Shown here one piece after another: positions 35,430-43,036 of a stretch of 53,536 nt of DNA (within the stretch, counting starts at the first letter, position 1; each line of letters opens with the position of its first letter). The notes beneath the pieces are model-generated. The model was not told the DNA's origin. It saw nothing but the letters and a program-made list of their open reading frames with translations, and did no database searches. A program made the translations under genes and the position numbers. Origin of the DNA: Pseudomonadota bacterium. GTDB taxonomy: Bacteria; Pseudomonadota; Gammaproteobacteria; Steroidobacterales; Steroidobacteraceae. The stretch spans positions 1 to 53,536 of the forward strand of contig JAJYDK010000026.1 of NCBI GenBank assembly GCA_021777555.1. The letters run 5' to 3'.

Positions 35430-37100
35430 ATGAGAAATGCAAACTCTGGCAGACAGCAACCGACACCTGCGGTACCCGCGATCCCGGCTCGTGCGCTGAC
35501 ACGGCGCGCCTTCCTGAGGACCTCCCTGGCGGTTCCGGTCATGGCTGCGAGCCGCTCGGCATTCGCTCTGGCGGGAAAAATGGACGGACGTCATCCGGAT
35601 TTGCGCGGCCTGCCGGGCTACGTGCAACACGTGATGCGCCAGCTGCGGGTACCGGGCGCGGCGGTCGCGATCGTTCATGAGGACCGGGTCCTTTTCTGTC
35701 ACGGATTCGGCGTGAAGAGTCTGTCCAGCGGTGAACCGGTGACCGAGAACACCCTGTTCTCGCTGGCCTCGCAGACCAAACCTTTCACGGGCACGTGTTT
35801 CGCGATGCTCGAGTCCGAAGGCCGCCTGCAGGGCGACCGGCCGTTCCTCGACTACTTGCCCGCGTTTCGAATGAGCAGCCCGGACGTCACGCGGCGGATA
35901 AAGGTGAGTGAGGTGCTGTCGCATATCAGCGGTCTGCCCGCACACGCGGGCGACCAATTGTATTTCCCGGCCACCGACTACTCGCTCGAGCAGGTCGTGC
36001 AGAGGATCCGCGAGCTTCCCCTGGTGCGTCCCTTTCTCAGCACCTTCGCATACGAAAACGTGCTCTACGCCGCTGCCGCGTTGATGATGCAGCGAGTAAC
36101 GGGAATGACGTACGAGCAGTTCGTCTCGAGAAGGATCTTCGGCCCCCTGGGCATGCGCTCGACCGTGCCCAACGCCAGCGACTTGCCGGCGGCGAGCGAC
36201 GTCGCAACCGGTCATACCGAGGTCGACGGAATCCTCAAACCCGTGCCCCCCATCGTATGGAGGAACAATCCTGGCGCCGGCGGAATCTATTCCAGTGCAT
36301 CCGACTTGACGCGCTGGATGCGAATGCATCTGCGGGGAGGGGTCTACCGGAGCAGCCCGGGATCTCTGCAGCGGCTCTACAGCGCGCGGGCCCAACAGGA
36401 GATGTGGACGTCGCGAATCAGTATCCCGCTGGGCGAGGACGCCAGCGAAGCGGATCGGATCCAATACGAGGACCTCGCCTACGGCGCAGGCTGGTTCCTG
36501 TCGAAATATCGCGGTGAGCGCCTGATGTGGCACTCGGGAGAATTTCCCGGATTCGTTTCCAAGATCGCCCTGATGCCTTCACACCGGCTGGGCGTGGTGG
36601 TGCTGACCAATCAGGAAGTGGATACGGCGTTCCGTGCGATCACGAACCACGTGCTCGATCTTTTCATGGGTGCGCACGACATCGACTGGTTGGCGTCGTT
36701 GATGCGCGAACGGGATGCCGCCAAGGCTGCCAAGGAAAAGCGGCTCGCGGCGGTAATAGCCACCAGGACTCTCCGCGCGGATGCACCCATGGACTGCGGC
36801 GCGTTCGAAGGCACCTACCGCGATGCCTGGTACGGCGATGTGAGGATCTGGCGATCCGGAGGAAAGTGCCTGATGCACTTCGTGCATACCCAGGAGCTCA
36901 TCGGCGAAGTCCATCCCTGGGCTCGCGACACTTTCGTGGTGCGGTGGCGGGACCGGCTGCTCAAGGGCGACGCACTCATGTCCTTCGAGAAGAATCCCGC
37001 AGGCGAAGTCGTGGCCGCCCGGATGAAGCGGCTCTCTCCTTTCGAGGCGCCCGCCTTTGATTTCCGTGACCTGCACCTTGCTCGAGTCCGTAAGAGTTAG
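35430..37100 (+). CDS. Tat-exported serine hydrolase, class C beta-lactamase family
   Basis: Periplasmic serine hydrolase of the beta-lactamase/AmpC-like (PF00144) family, 556 aa. The N-terminus has a twin-arginine signal (T-R-R-A-F-L-R-T-S-L-A-V-P). The active-site set is seen as S-Q-T-K (SxxK), Y-E-N (YxN) and H-S-G (KTG equivalent), each in the expected order. The C-terminal 120 residues form a lipocalin-like domain of the DUF3471 type (F-E-G-T-Y-R-D-A-W-Y-G-D-V-R-I). Possible roles are D-amino-acid peptidase or esterase; drug hydrolysis is unlikely for this group. It is the last chromosomal gene before the island. Confidence 0.92.
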   Translation: MRNANSGRQQPTPAVPAIPARALTRRAFLRTSLAVPVMAASRSAFALAGKMDGRHPDLRGLPGYVQHVMRQLRVPGAAVAIVHEDRVLFCHGFGVKSLSSGEPVTENTLFSLASQTKPFTGTCFAMLESEGRLQGDRPFLDYLPAFRMSSPDVTRRIKVSEVLSHISGLPAHAGDQLYFPATDYSLEQVVQRIRELPLVRPFLSTFAYENVLYAAAALMMQRVTGMTYEQFVSRRIFGPLGMRSTVPNASDLPAASDVATGHTEVDGILKPVPPIVWRNNPGAGGIYSSASDLTRWMRMHLRGGVYRSSPGSLQRLYSARAQQEMWTSRISIPLGEDASEADRIQYEDLAYGAGWFLSKYRGERLMWHSGEFPGFVSKIALMPSHRLGVVVLTNQEVDTAFRAITNHVLDLFMGAHDIDWLASLMRERDAAKAAKEKRLAAVIATRTLRADAPMDCGAFEGTYRDAWYGDVRIWRSGGKCLMHFVHTQELIGEVHPWARDTFVVRWRDRLLKGDALMSFEKNPAGEVVAARMKRLSPFEAPAFDFRDLHLARVRKS

Positions 37101-37264
37101 GCGCGTGTTTCCGCTCGCCGCAGCGGCTGATCGAGCATGACGATGCTCTTGACGGTGCTCTTGACGATGCCGGACTCGCGGAAAGGTCCGTATTCTCGCC
37201 TCCCGCAAATCTCCAGCACTCTCGATCGTGCGGTCGGGAGGGAGCGTGCACGTGGCTGAAAATA

Positions 37265-37310
37265 CTGGTGGAAAGGGAGGGACTCGAACCCTCGACCCCG
37301 GCATTATGAG
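37265..37310 (-). repeat. att copy 1: tRNA(CAU) 3' half, chromosome/cassette junction
   Basis: Minus-strand copy of the 3' half of a CAU-anticodon tRNA (elongator Met or Ile2). It runs from the anticodon loop (CTCATAATG) through the T arm (GAGGG TTCGAGT CCCTC) to the acceptor CCTTTCC and ACCA. The 5' half is absent: the bases 5' of the anticodon do not make a stem or D arm. The sequence on its left resembles none of the other copies, so this is probably the chromosomal end. Confidence 0.85.
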
Positions 37311-37492
37311 CGTGCTGTTTCGCTCAAGATAGGCTTTATATTCAATAGCTTGCCAAGGGACGCCCCGTTGCGATAGGCACGACGAAGCACGGCCGGGCAC
37401 AACCGACTCCCGCAGCTCTCCCGCATTCTCGTGGCTTGATTTTGAAGGTTACGGCGCTACGCCATGCGGGCCGCGCTTCCCGAGAAGGGCGA

Positions 37493-37518
37493 CATATGCT
37501 ATATGCATACTGCATATG
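37493..37518. promoter_or_regulatory. Dyad overlapping the start of the cassette A antitoxin-like gene
   Basis: CATATGC - 12 nt - GCATATG, with TATATGCATA between the arms, ending on the ATG at 37516. The position over the start codon would suit autorepression by the wHTH protein encoded there. There is no good Shine-Dalgarno, so the transcript may be short-leadered. Confidence 0.5.
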
Positions 37519-38082
37519 CGCCAGGCTTCCGGAATAACAGCTGCGATCCGTCGCGCGAACGCCCGCCAGTGGGTCCTCAAGCCGCAGGACTTAGCTGTTG
37601 CTCTGAAGCTCGTCTCGCTGCACGGCGAGCAAATGCCCTATGCCGCTCTCGCCAAGCAAATGCGGCTCTCCCCATTCGAGGTCCATGCGGCGGTTCAGCG
37701 CTTGATCGCGGCCCGCCTAGTCACCAAACACACCGGTCCCATCCGGCCGATCATGGCGGCGCTGCGCGCATTCGTGATCAGCGGCGCTCCGTACGCCTAC
37801 CCTCCGGTCCGTGGCGAGGCCACCATCGGCTTTCCAACAAGCCACGCGGTTCCGCCACTTAGCGAACAGATACAACCGTCCACGGACCTGCCGCCAGTCT
37901 GGCCCCACCCGGAAGGCACCTTACGTGGTCAAGCGGTGCTTCCCCTATATGAAAACCTCCCCCTCGCAGCCGTGGACGACCCAAAGCTATACGAGCTCCT
38001 CGCTCTCTTTGACGCATTGCGAATCGGCCAGGCCCGGGAACGAGAGCTGGCCAAAAAGCTCCTGGAGCAGAGGCTGCAATGA
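37516..38082 (+). CDS. Winged-helix protein, putative antitoxin of cassette A
   Basis: 188-residue protein with a MarR/AbiEi-like wHTH in residues ~20-75 (L-A-V-A-L-K-L-V-S-L-H-G-E, L-A-K-Q-M-R-L-S-P-F-E-V-H-A-A-V-Q-R-L-I-A-A-R-L-V). A C-terminal half without recognised domain follows, ending in charged helices. It overlaps the nucleotidyltransferase gene by 4 nt (ATGA), the gene order and spacing of type IV-like toxin-antitoxin pairs. The ribosome site is weak. I see no signal peptide or membrane helix. Calling it an antitoxin rests on context and the HTH; homology to AbiEi proper is not visible in the C-terminal half. Confidence 0.7.
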   Translation: MRQASGITAAIRRANARQWVLKPQDLAVALKLVSLHGEQMPYAALAKQMRLSPFEVHAAVQRLIAARLVTKHTGPIRPIMAALRAFVISGAPYAYPPVRGEATIGFPTSHAVPPLSEQIQPSTDLPPVWPHPEGTLRGQAVLPLYENLPLAAVDDPKLYELLALFDALRIGQARERELAKKLLEQRLQ

Positions 38083-38780
38083 TAGCTACTGCGGACAATC
38101 CCAATCTTGCGATTCTGGAGATGGCGGTCCAGGCGCTCGGCGAGCTAACTGATTCGCTCGTGTTTGTCGGCGGCTGCGCGACCGGATTGCTCGTAACGAG
38201 AACACGCGCCAACCAGATTCGCGCCACCGAGGACGTGGACGTCGTCGCCCAGGTCTCAACCATTGCTGAATATCACGGCGTCGAAGCCGTGCTGGCCTCA
38301 CGCGGCTTCAAGCATGATACCTCGCCGGATGCGCCGATCTGCCGATGGCTGAGCGGAGGAATAACGCTCGACCTCCCGCCGTCACAACCCGGTGTCCTGA
38401 GCTTTCACAATCGCTGGTATCCTCTCGCCGTCACTACCGCCAGCCCAATGACGCTTCCGAGCGGCCACTCGATAAAGCTCATCACGGCCCCAGTTTTTGT
38501 CGCCACGAAGCTCGAAGCGTTCAAAGGCCGCGGAAACGGTGATTTTCTTGTGAGCCATGACCTCGAGGACGTCGTCACCGTCGTCGACGGTAGGCCGGCA
38601 CTGATAGATGAGCTGCGCGGTGCGCCCGAAGAGCTCCGTACCTACATAGCCACGGAGATTTCTTCGCTCCTTAGCACGCCCCAATTTCTCGATGCCCTTC
38701 CGGGCCATCTTCCAGGCGACTCCGCGAGTCAGTCCCGCGTACCTCTCGTGATCGATATGTTGGAAGCACTGACGCGATAG
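38079..38780 (+). CDS. Nucleotidyltransferase-fold protein (AbiEii-like), putative toxin of cassette A
   Basis: 233-residue protein with the polymerase-beta nucleotidyltransferase core: F-V-G-G-C-A-T-G-L-L-V, then R-A-T-E-D-V-D-V-V, giving the G-G ... D-x-D active site. A later K-L-E-A-F-K-G-R-G and S-H-D-L-E-D-V-V-T-V-V-D-G supply the third-carboxylate/Lys region seen in AbiEii-like proteins. It could transfer nucleotides to tRNA or protein. The length is shorter than AbiEii (about 300). The start overlaps the upstream wHTH gene. Function as a toxin is inferred. Confidence 0.8.
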   Translation: MIATADNPNLAILEMAVQALGELTDSLVFVGGCATGLLVTRTRANQIRATEDVDVVAQVSTIAEYHGVEAVLASRGFKHDTSPDAPICRWLSGGITLDLPPSQPGVLSFHNRWYPLAVTTASPMTLPSGHSIKLITAPVFVATKLEAFKGRGNGDFLVSHDLEDVVTVVDGRPALIDELRGAPEELRTYIATEISSLLSTPQFLDALPGHLPGDSASQSRVPLVIDMLEALTR

Positions 38781-38845
38781 AGGATGGATTGTCCCGGACC
38801 GACGTAACTGGCCACAAAAGCTCAGCTGCCCATTACCGAAAGGCA

Positions 38846-38904
38846 GTTTCGCCCGATTTTTCGGCGAAACGCACTCTGCCTCATCCGGTGCGAACCCTGG
38901 CAAG
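38846..38904. repeat. Shared right-end arm of cassette A
   Basis: 59 bp that match 40991-41049 at about 43 positions by eye, nearly identical over the first 40. It begins with an inverted repeat, GTTTCGCC - 9 nt - GGCGAAAC, which would form a hairpin or a recombinase-binding arm. It lies immediately left of att copy 2. Confidence 0.7.
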
Positions 38905-38950
38905 CTGGTGGAAAGGGAGGGACTCCAACCCTCGACCCCGGCATTATGAG
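38905..38950 (-). repeat. att copy 2: tRNA(CAU) 3' half between cassettes
   Basis: Second 46-bp copy, differing from copies 1 and 3 at a single base in the T arm (GACTCC for GACTCG on the plus strand). The 5' half of the tRNA is absent. The 115 bp to its right (38951-39065) resemble those right of copy 1, and the 59 bp to its left resemble those left of copy 3. Confidence 0.85.
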
Positions 38951-39320
38951 CTTGGTGCTCCGCTCGAGATAGACTTTACATTCAACAACGTAGCCAAAGG
39001 GCGCCCGTTGCGATTGACACGACTGAGCACAACCGAGCACGACCGATTCCCGCAAATCCCCCGCAATGCATCAATGCATTTGCCACCACGCCCTGCCTGG
39101 CGCGACGGCGAGCGCCCTGAGGCGCTGAAGGGCGGACGGGAGCTTACGGCGGCCACCGCGGCCGGGCTTTGATGATGCATTTTGCAACATCAAAGCGGAG
39201 AAATCCGCAGTGGTGAGCTCGAAGAGAAAGTCGGCCGGGAAGCGCTCGCGGTCAAGGCGTAGGGGTAAGTCGCGGTCAGGGCTGTGTCCCCAAGAGAGGG
39301 ATCAGGGGCGGACCACTCTC

Positions 39321-39360
39321 GGCGACGGCGACGGCGACGGCGGCGATGATGATGATGATG
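39321..39360. repeat. Simple repeat, GGCGAC and GAT units
   Basis: Three GGCGAC units, GGCGGC, then five GAT units in a row, about 50 bp before the abiEi start. Such tracts can slip during replication. It is outside any supported gene. Confidence 0.7.
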
Positions 39361-39373
39361 GGTAGTAAGAGTG

Positions 39374-39391
39374 CCACTTATACTCAAGTGG
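39374..39391. promoter_or_regulatory. Dyad upstream of abiEi (candidate AbiEi operator)
   Basis: CCACTT - 6 nt - AAGTGG, 17 bp before the abiEi ATG. AbiEi antitoxins repress their own promoter by binding inverted repeats, so this is a plausible autoregulatory site. Confidence 0.5.
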
Positions 39392-39407
39392 TGCTATTAT
39401 TACCCGC

Positions 39408-40013
39408 ATGAAAAGCCGCGATCTTGAGACCGCACTGAAGACCTTCCGCGAAAAGGGCGGCACGCTCCGCACTCGAGACCTGGTCGCGCTCGGGGTACAT
39501 ACCGATGCGCTCTATGCCCTGCGAGATGGTGGCCAAATCGTCGAACTCGGCCGTGGCCTCTATCGTCTGGCCGAAGCCGGGGAAGCCGAGTATCCCGACC
39601 TCGCGGTGGTAGCGGCACGAGCTCCCAACGCGGCGGTCTGCCTGATCAGTGCACTCTCGTACCACGGCATCACGACCCAGATCCCATCTTCCGTGCACAT
39701 TGCCGTACCGCGAGGCAGCTACCACCGCATCAAGCTGTCAATACCCGTCACCGTATATCGCTTCGACCCCAAGACCTTCTCTGAGGGGCTGGAAACGCAT
39801 CGCATCGGTGGCATGCCCCTCAAAATCTACAGCGCCGCGCGCACCGTGGTGGACTGCTTCAAGTTCAGAAACAAGCTGGGTGTGGATGTCGCCCTCGAAG
39901 CACTGCGCCTGGCGCGACAGCGAAAGCGCGTCCAGAACCGTGAACTACTGCACTACGCGCGCCTGCTCCGTGTCGAAAAGCCCATGTCACCTTACCTACA
40001 GGCCATCGAATGA
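39408..40013 (+). CDS. abiEi: AbiEi-family antitoxin
   Basis: Type IV antitoxin AbiEi, 201 aa. The N-terminal wHTH (F-R-E-K-G-G-T-L-R-T-R-D-L-V-A-L-G-V-H-T-D-A-L-Y-A-L-R-D-G-G) ends in the family motif L-G-R-G-L-Y-R-L, and the C-terminal domain opens with S-A-L-S-Y-H-G-I-T-T-Q-I-P. The gene overlaps abiEii by 4 nt. AbiEi counters the nucleotidyltransferase toxin and represses the operon. Cargo of cassette B, between att copies 2 and 3. Confidence 0.92.
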   Translation: MKSRDLETALKTFREKGGTLRTRDLVALGVHTDALYALRDGGQIVELGRGLYRLAEAGEAEYPDLAVVAARAPNAAVCLISALSYHGITTQIPSSVHIAVPRGSYHRIKLSIPVTVYRFDPKTFSEGLETHRIGGMPLKIYSAARTVVDCFKFRNKLGVDVALEALRLARQRKRVQNRELLHYARLLRVEKPMSPYLQAIE

Positions 40014-40927
40014 ACACAAAGGAAGTGAAGAATGTCGTGGCCTCCGTGCTCGCGAGGCTGCGCAACACATCGAAGTCGAATGGCGTACCGTTTCAGCAGG
40101 TCCTCCAACAGTATGCAATGGAGCGTTTCCTGTACCGCGTCTCGAAGTCGCGGCACGCGCAAAGTGTCATTCTTAAAGGCGCTCTGCTACTGAAGACCAT
40201 TGGTATTCCCAACGCGCGCCCCACTATCGATATCGACATGCTGCGCAAGGGAAAAGCCGACGAGGCAAGCCTGATTGCACTAATCAAGGACTGTGCGACT
40301 CTCGAGGTGGAGGCCGACGGCCTGACCTTCCTCGATGATACTGTGGCCGCCGAGGAAATCACGAAGGATTCGGAATACAAAGGCACGCGAATCCTCATGG
40401 ACGCGCGCATGGATAATGTGCGACTGAGACTTCAGATCGATTTCGGCGTCGGTGACGTCATCGTGCCAGGCCCAAAAATGATCGAATACCCGGTCTTCTT
40501 GGGTGGAGACATGATCCAACTACTCGCCTATCCGGTCGAATCCGCAGTCGCTGAGAAGCTCCAAGCCATGGTAGCGCTCGGAAGCGCTAACAGCCGCATG
40601 AAGGACTTCTATGACGTGTGGATCTGCTCGAAACACCTTGATTTCAACGCAGGCACTCTTCTCAAGGCCATCAGCACGACGTTCAAGAATCGAGAAACAT
40701 CAGTCCCGGCGCAAGAGTTTGAGGCCCTGACGGCAACCTTCGCTGGAACGCATCGCGTTCAGTGGAACGCTTTCGTAAGAAAGATGGGCGAGGAGGAGCT
40801 CATCGATGGGTTCGGTAAGATCATCGAGGATATTAAGACCTTCGCAATGCCGGCGTTCCGATCACTTGCCAGCAGAGAAAAAATCGCGCAGCAGTGGAAG
40901 GCCGGCAACGGCTGGGTCATCTCATGA
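40010..40927 (+). CDS. abiEii: AbiEii-family nucleotidyltransferase toxin
   Basis: Type IV toxin of the AbiE phage-exclusion system, 305 aa. The NTase site is seen in L-K-G-A-L-L-L-K-T-I-G and R-P-T-I-D-I-D-M (D-x-D), with the later V-A-E-K-L-Q-A-M-V and R-M-K-D-F-Y-D-V-W motif typical of AbiEii. The length matches the family. Toxicity in AbiE is held in check by AbiEi; on phage infection the pair stops growth of the infected cell. The gene is complete and shows no damage. Confidence 0.92.
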   Translation: MNTKEVKNVVASVLARLRNTSKSNGVPFQQVLQQYAMERFLYRVSKSRHAQSVILKGALLLKTIGIPNARPTIDIDMLRKGKADEASLIALIKDCATLEVEADGLTFLDDTVAAEEITKDSEYKGTRILMDARMDNVRLRLQIDFGVGDVIVPGPKMIEYPVFLGGDMIQLLAYPVESAVAEKLQAMVALGSANSRMKDFYDVWICSKHLDFNAGTLLKAISTTFKNRETSVPAQEFEALTATFAGTHRVQWNAFVRKMGEEELIDGFGKIIEDIKTFAMPAFRSLASREKIAQQWKAGNGWVIS

Positions 40928-40990
40928 TCTGGTGGTCTTTTGCCCGGTCGTTTCGTCGAGAAGGATCGCGTGGGTAGAGCCAGGGGGGCG

Positions 40991-41049
40991 GCTTCGCCCG
41001 AATTTTCGGCGAAACGCCCTCTACCTGATCCTCGCGCGCTGCTGGCAAA
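40991..41049. repeat. Shared right-end arm of cassette B
   Basis: 59 bp resembling 38846-38904, with the inverted repeat GCTTCGCC - 9 nt - GGCGAAAC (one mismatch). It lies just left of att copy 3, so both cassettes end the same way. Confidence 0.7.
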
Positions 41050-41095
41050 CTGGTGGAAAGGGAGGGACTCGAACCCTCGACCCCGGCATTATGAG
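41050..41095 (-). repeat. att copy 3: tRNA(CAU) 3' half at the integrase end
   Basis: Identical to copy 1 over 46 bp. To its right the sequence differs from that of copies 1 and 2. There the minus strand reads GGGCA before the anticodon loop, which pairs with TGCC after it, so part of an anticodon stem is restored. No D arm or 5' acceptor strand follows, so it is not a functional tRNA. Confidence 0.85.
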
Positions 41096-41174
41096 TGCCC
41101 TACTTTCTGTCTTTTACTCAATTAGTTACGGCACTTCGTAGCTTTATTGGCACATTTTCGGCACAGTACCATGC

Positions 41175-42275
41175 ATGGCGACCATCCGGAAGAAGGGCGA
41201 CTACCAGTGGCACGTGCAAGTGCGCAAGCGGGGCTACCCGCAGCAAACCAAGACATTCACGACACGCGCGGAAGCCCAGGCATGGGTCAACATGATCGAA
41301 TCGGAGATGTCGCGGGGCGTGTGGCTCGACCGCGGTGAAGCCGAATCGACCACGCTTGCTGAAGCCCTGACACGGTACGAGCGTGAGGTCACGCCAAAAA
41401 AGCGCAGCGCGGACGACGAAGTGCCCAAGCTGCGCGTCATCAGCCGCGCCGAAATCGCCAAACGCATGCTCGCCTCGGTCCGCTCCGCGGACATCGCCGC
41501 GCTCCGCGACAAGTGGCTTGAAGACGGTTCGGCGCCCGCCACGGTCGTGCGACTCATGGCGCTGCTGTCACATGTATTCTCGACTGCCCGCCGCGAGTGG
41601 GGCATGGAGAGCCTCGCCAATCCAGTGCAACTAGTGAGCAAGCCTCGCGTATCGAACGCCCGCGCACGACGACTCATCGCGGTGGACCCGACCCGGTGCG
41701 CCGCTGCCAGTGAGGACGAAGACTCCGGTGAACACCGGATGGTGCACGGCGAAATCGACCGGATCATGGCCGCCACTAATTCGCTACTCCTCCCTGCCCT
41801 CATCCGCATTGCCGTGGAAACCGGGATGCGGCGCGGCGAACTCTGCAAAGTCCGATGGGAGCACCTAGATTTGACCCGCCGAGTCGCACATCTTCCGGCT
41901 GCGATTTGCAAGAACGGCGAGGCCCGCGACGTGCCGCTCTCGCCTGTCGCGGTCGACGAGCTGCAACAGGTGCCGCGTCATGCGTCCGGTAGGATATTTC
42001 CGCTTGCTCCGCACAGCGTCACCCGCGCATTCGACCGTTCCGTAAAGCGCGCCCGGACACAATATGAACGCGAGTGTGTGGAGAAAAATCAGAAACCCGA
42101 TCAAAATTATCTCACCGATCTACGCTGGCACGACCTCCGGCATGAATCCACCTCGAGGCTCGCTGCCCTATTTCAAATGCACGAGCTCGCCAAAATCATT
42201 GGCCACAAGACTCCACAGATGCTCCTGCGCTACTACCACCCTGACGCCGCCGAATTGGCAAAAAAGCTCGGGTGA
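41175..42275 (+). CDS. int: Tyrosine recombinase (phage/ICE-type integrase)
   Basis: Site-specific recombinase, 366 aa. The N-terminal AP2-like arm-binding part (K-K-G-D-Y-Q-W-H-V-Q-V-R-K-R-G-Y-P) and SAM-like core-binding domain (residues ~60-150) precede the catalytic domain. Catalytic residues are visible as R in T-G-M-R-R-G-E-L, K in I-C-K-N-G-E-A-R, H and R in W-H-D-L-R-H-E, H in I-I-G-H-K-T and Y in L-L-R-Y-Y-H-P. It lies 80 bp from att copy 3 and probably cuts in the tRNA anticodon loop. It is the only recombinase in the window and might also have moved the neighbouring cassettes. Confidence 0.95.
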   Translation: MATIRKKGDYQWHVQVRKRGYPQQTKTFTTRAEAQAWVNMIESEMSRGVWLDRGEAESTTLAEALTRYEREVTPKKRSADDEVPKLRVISRAEIAKRMLASVRSADIAALRDKWLEDGSAPATVVRLMALLSHVFSTARREWGMESLANPVQLVSKPRVSNARARRLIAVDPTRCAAASEDEDSGEHRMVHGEIDRIMAATNSLLLPALIRIAVETGMRRGELCKVRWEHLDLTRRVAHLPAAICKNGEARDVPLSPVAVDELQQVPRHASGRIFPLAPHSVTRAFDRSVKRARTQYERECVEKNQKPDQNYLTDLRWHDLRHESTSRLAALFQMHELAKIIGHKTPQMLLRYYHPDAAELAKKLG

Positions 42276-42772
42276 GCCCATCCCGGTGACCGAGTGGCGC
42301 GGAATAGAGCGCGAGTGGATATAACATAGTGTAAGGCACTCTTTACACACACTCGCAAGTCGGCGTATGCTTGAAATGTTGGAGCGAATCGAGAATTGAT
42401 GAGGATCGAGTGAGGAAGCGCCCACCTCGGTATGCACGGCCGCAGATCGTTGCGGGGCTAGCTTGATAGATGAACCTCATCCGACCGGCAAGTCGCTAAA
42501 CGGCGGACCGACGGATCCGGATCAGTGTGCGGTCCCACGTATGTGGGAACGCGCCAGTTGCCTTCCCACCGTTCCGTGCCAATCGCGAGAACGGAGAACG
42601 ACAATGGAGTACAGCCCATTAGGCCGGGCTAACTGAACTTGCGACGCGACTGCAATGTCGCGGACGTTCGTTTGGCCGGCCAGACACCTGGGAATACAAC
42701 ACCCGCAAGGGGAATACCGGGGGCGCTCGCAAGGCGCAGTTGATGGCCGACCGCCGTAAACGGAGGTCCGTC
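42276..42772. other. Non-coding stretch with several dyads, right of the integrase
   Basis: About 500 bp without a supported gene. It contains TCCCAC-GTAT-GTGGGA (42533-42548) and CGCGAC-TGCAAT-GTCGCG (42645-42662), plus GC-rich blocks near 42660-42720. Such clusters can be a structured RNA, a transfer origin or regulatory sites for the next operon. I find no tRNA and no known riboswitch form. Confidence 0.45.
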
Positions 42773-43036
42773 ATGCCTGCCACTGAGCGTACTACCGTCG
42801 CCCCAACTTCCGCGGCGCGTCCTGTCCCCCTCGCCACCCTCCGTGCCTACCGCCGCACCGGCGGGGCCATCGTGATCGTCGAGCGCGCCAGGCGCGCTCC
42901 CCGCCGCCATCGCATCAGCCTCCGCCGGTATGCCGCGCTGCGGGAGTGGACAATCACCCGCGCCGCCCGCCGCGGGCGCACGAGTGGCGGCTCAGACCGA
43001 AGCTCTTTCGTCCTCTCCCTCTGGAGTGCCGCATGA
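42773..43036 (+). CDS. Small, strongly basic protein coupled to the AAA ATPase gene
   Basis: 87-residue protein with many Arg (R-R-T-G-G, R-A-R-R-A-P-R-R-H-R-I-S-L-R-R-Y), unrecognised. The start at 42773 has a perfect GGAGG 6 nt upstream, which is why I take it over the ATG at 42740. Its stop overlaps the start of the AAA gene (ATGA), a strong sign that it is real and made with it. The charge suggests nucleic-acid binding or an adaptor for the ATPase. No homologue is known to me. Confidence 0.65.
   Translation: MPATERTTVAPTSAARPVPLATLRAYRRTGGAIVIVERARRAPRRHRISLRRYAALREWTITRAARRGRTSGGSDRSSFVLSLWSAA

Larger units (their letters stand above)
39066..39407. other. Non-coding left part of cassette B
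   Basis: About 340 bp between the shared left arm and abiEi. No gene is supported. It contains a short tandem repeat (39321-39360) and the abiE promoter region with its dyad at 39374. Confidence 0.5.
37265..41095. mobile_element. Tandem array of two tRNA-bounded toxin-antitoxin cassettes
   Basis: Two cassettes (37265-38904, about 1.64 kb; 38905-41049, about 2.15 kb) sit between three 46-bp copies of a tRNA 3' half. The bases right of copies 1 and 2 match each other for about 115 bp (about three quarters identity by eye), and those left of copies 2 and 3 match for 59 bp. So both cassettes have the same two ends. Their cargo differs: a wHTH/NTase pair, and AbiEi/AbiEii. Neither carries a recombinase. 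The bases look visibly richer in A and T than the chromosome on the left. Confidence 0.75.

Noticed and set aside
39321-39360. CRISPR-like or clustered repeat
   Set aside because: It is a plain GGCGAC/GAT microsatellite without spacers; no CRISPR array or cas gene is present in the window.
37265-41095. Three tRNA genes
   Set aside because: Only the 3' half (anticodon loop to CCA) is present in each; the D arm and 5' acceptor strand are missing, so these are att fragments.
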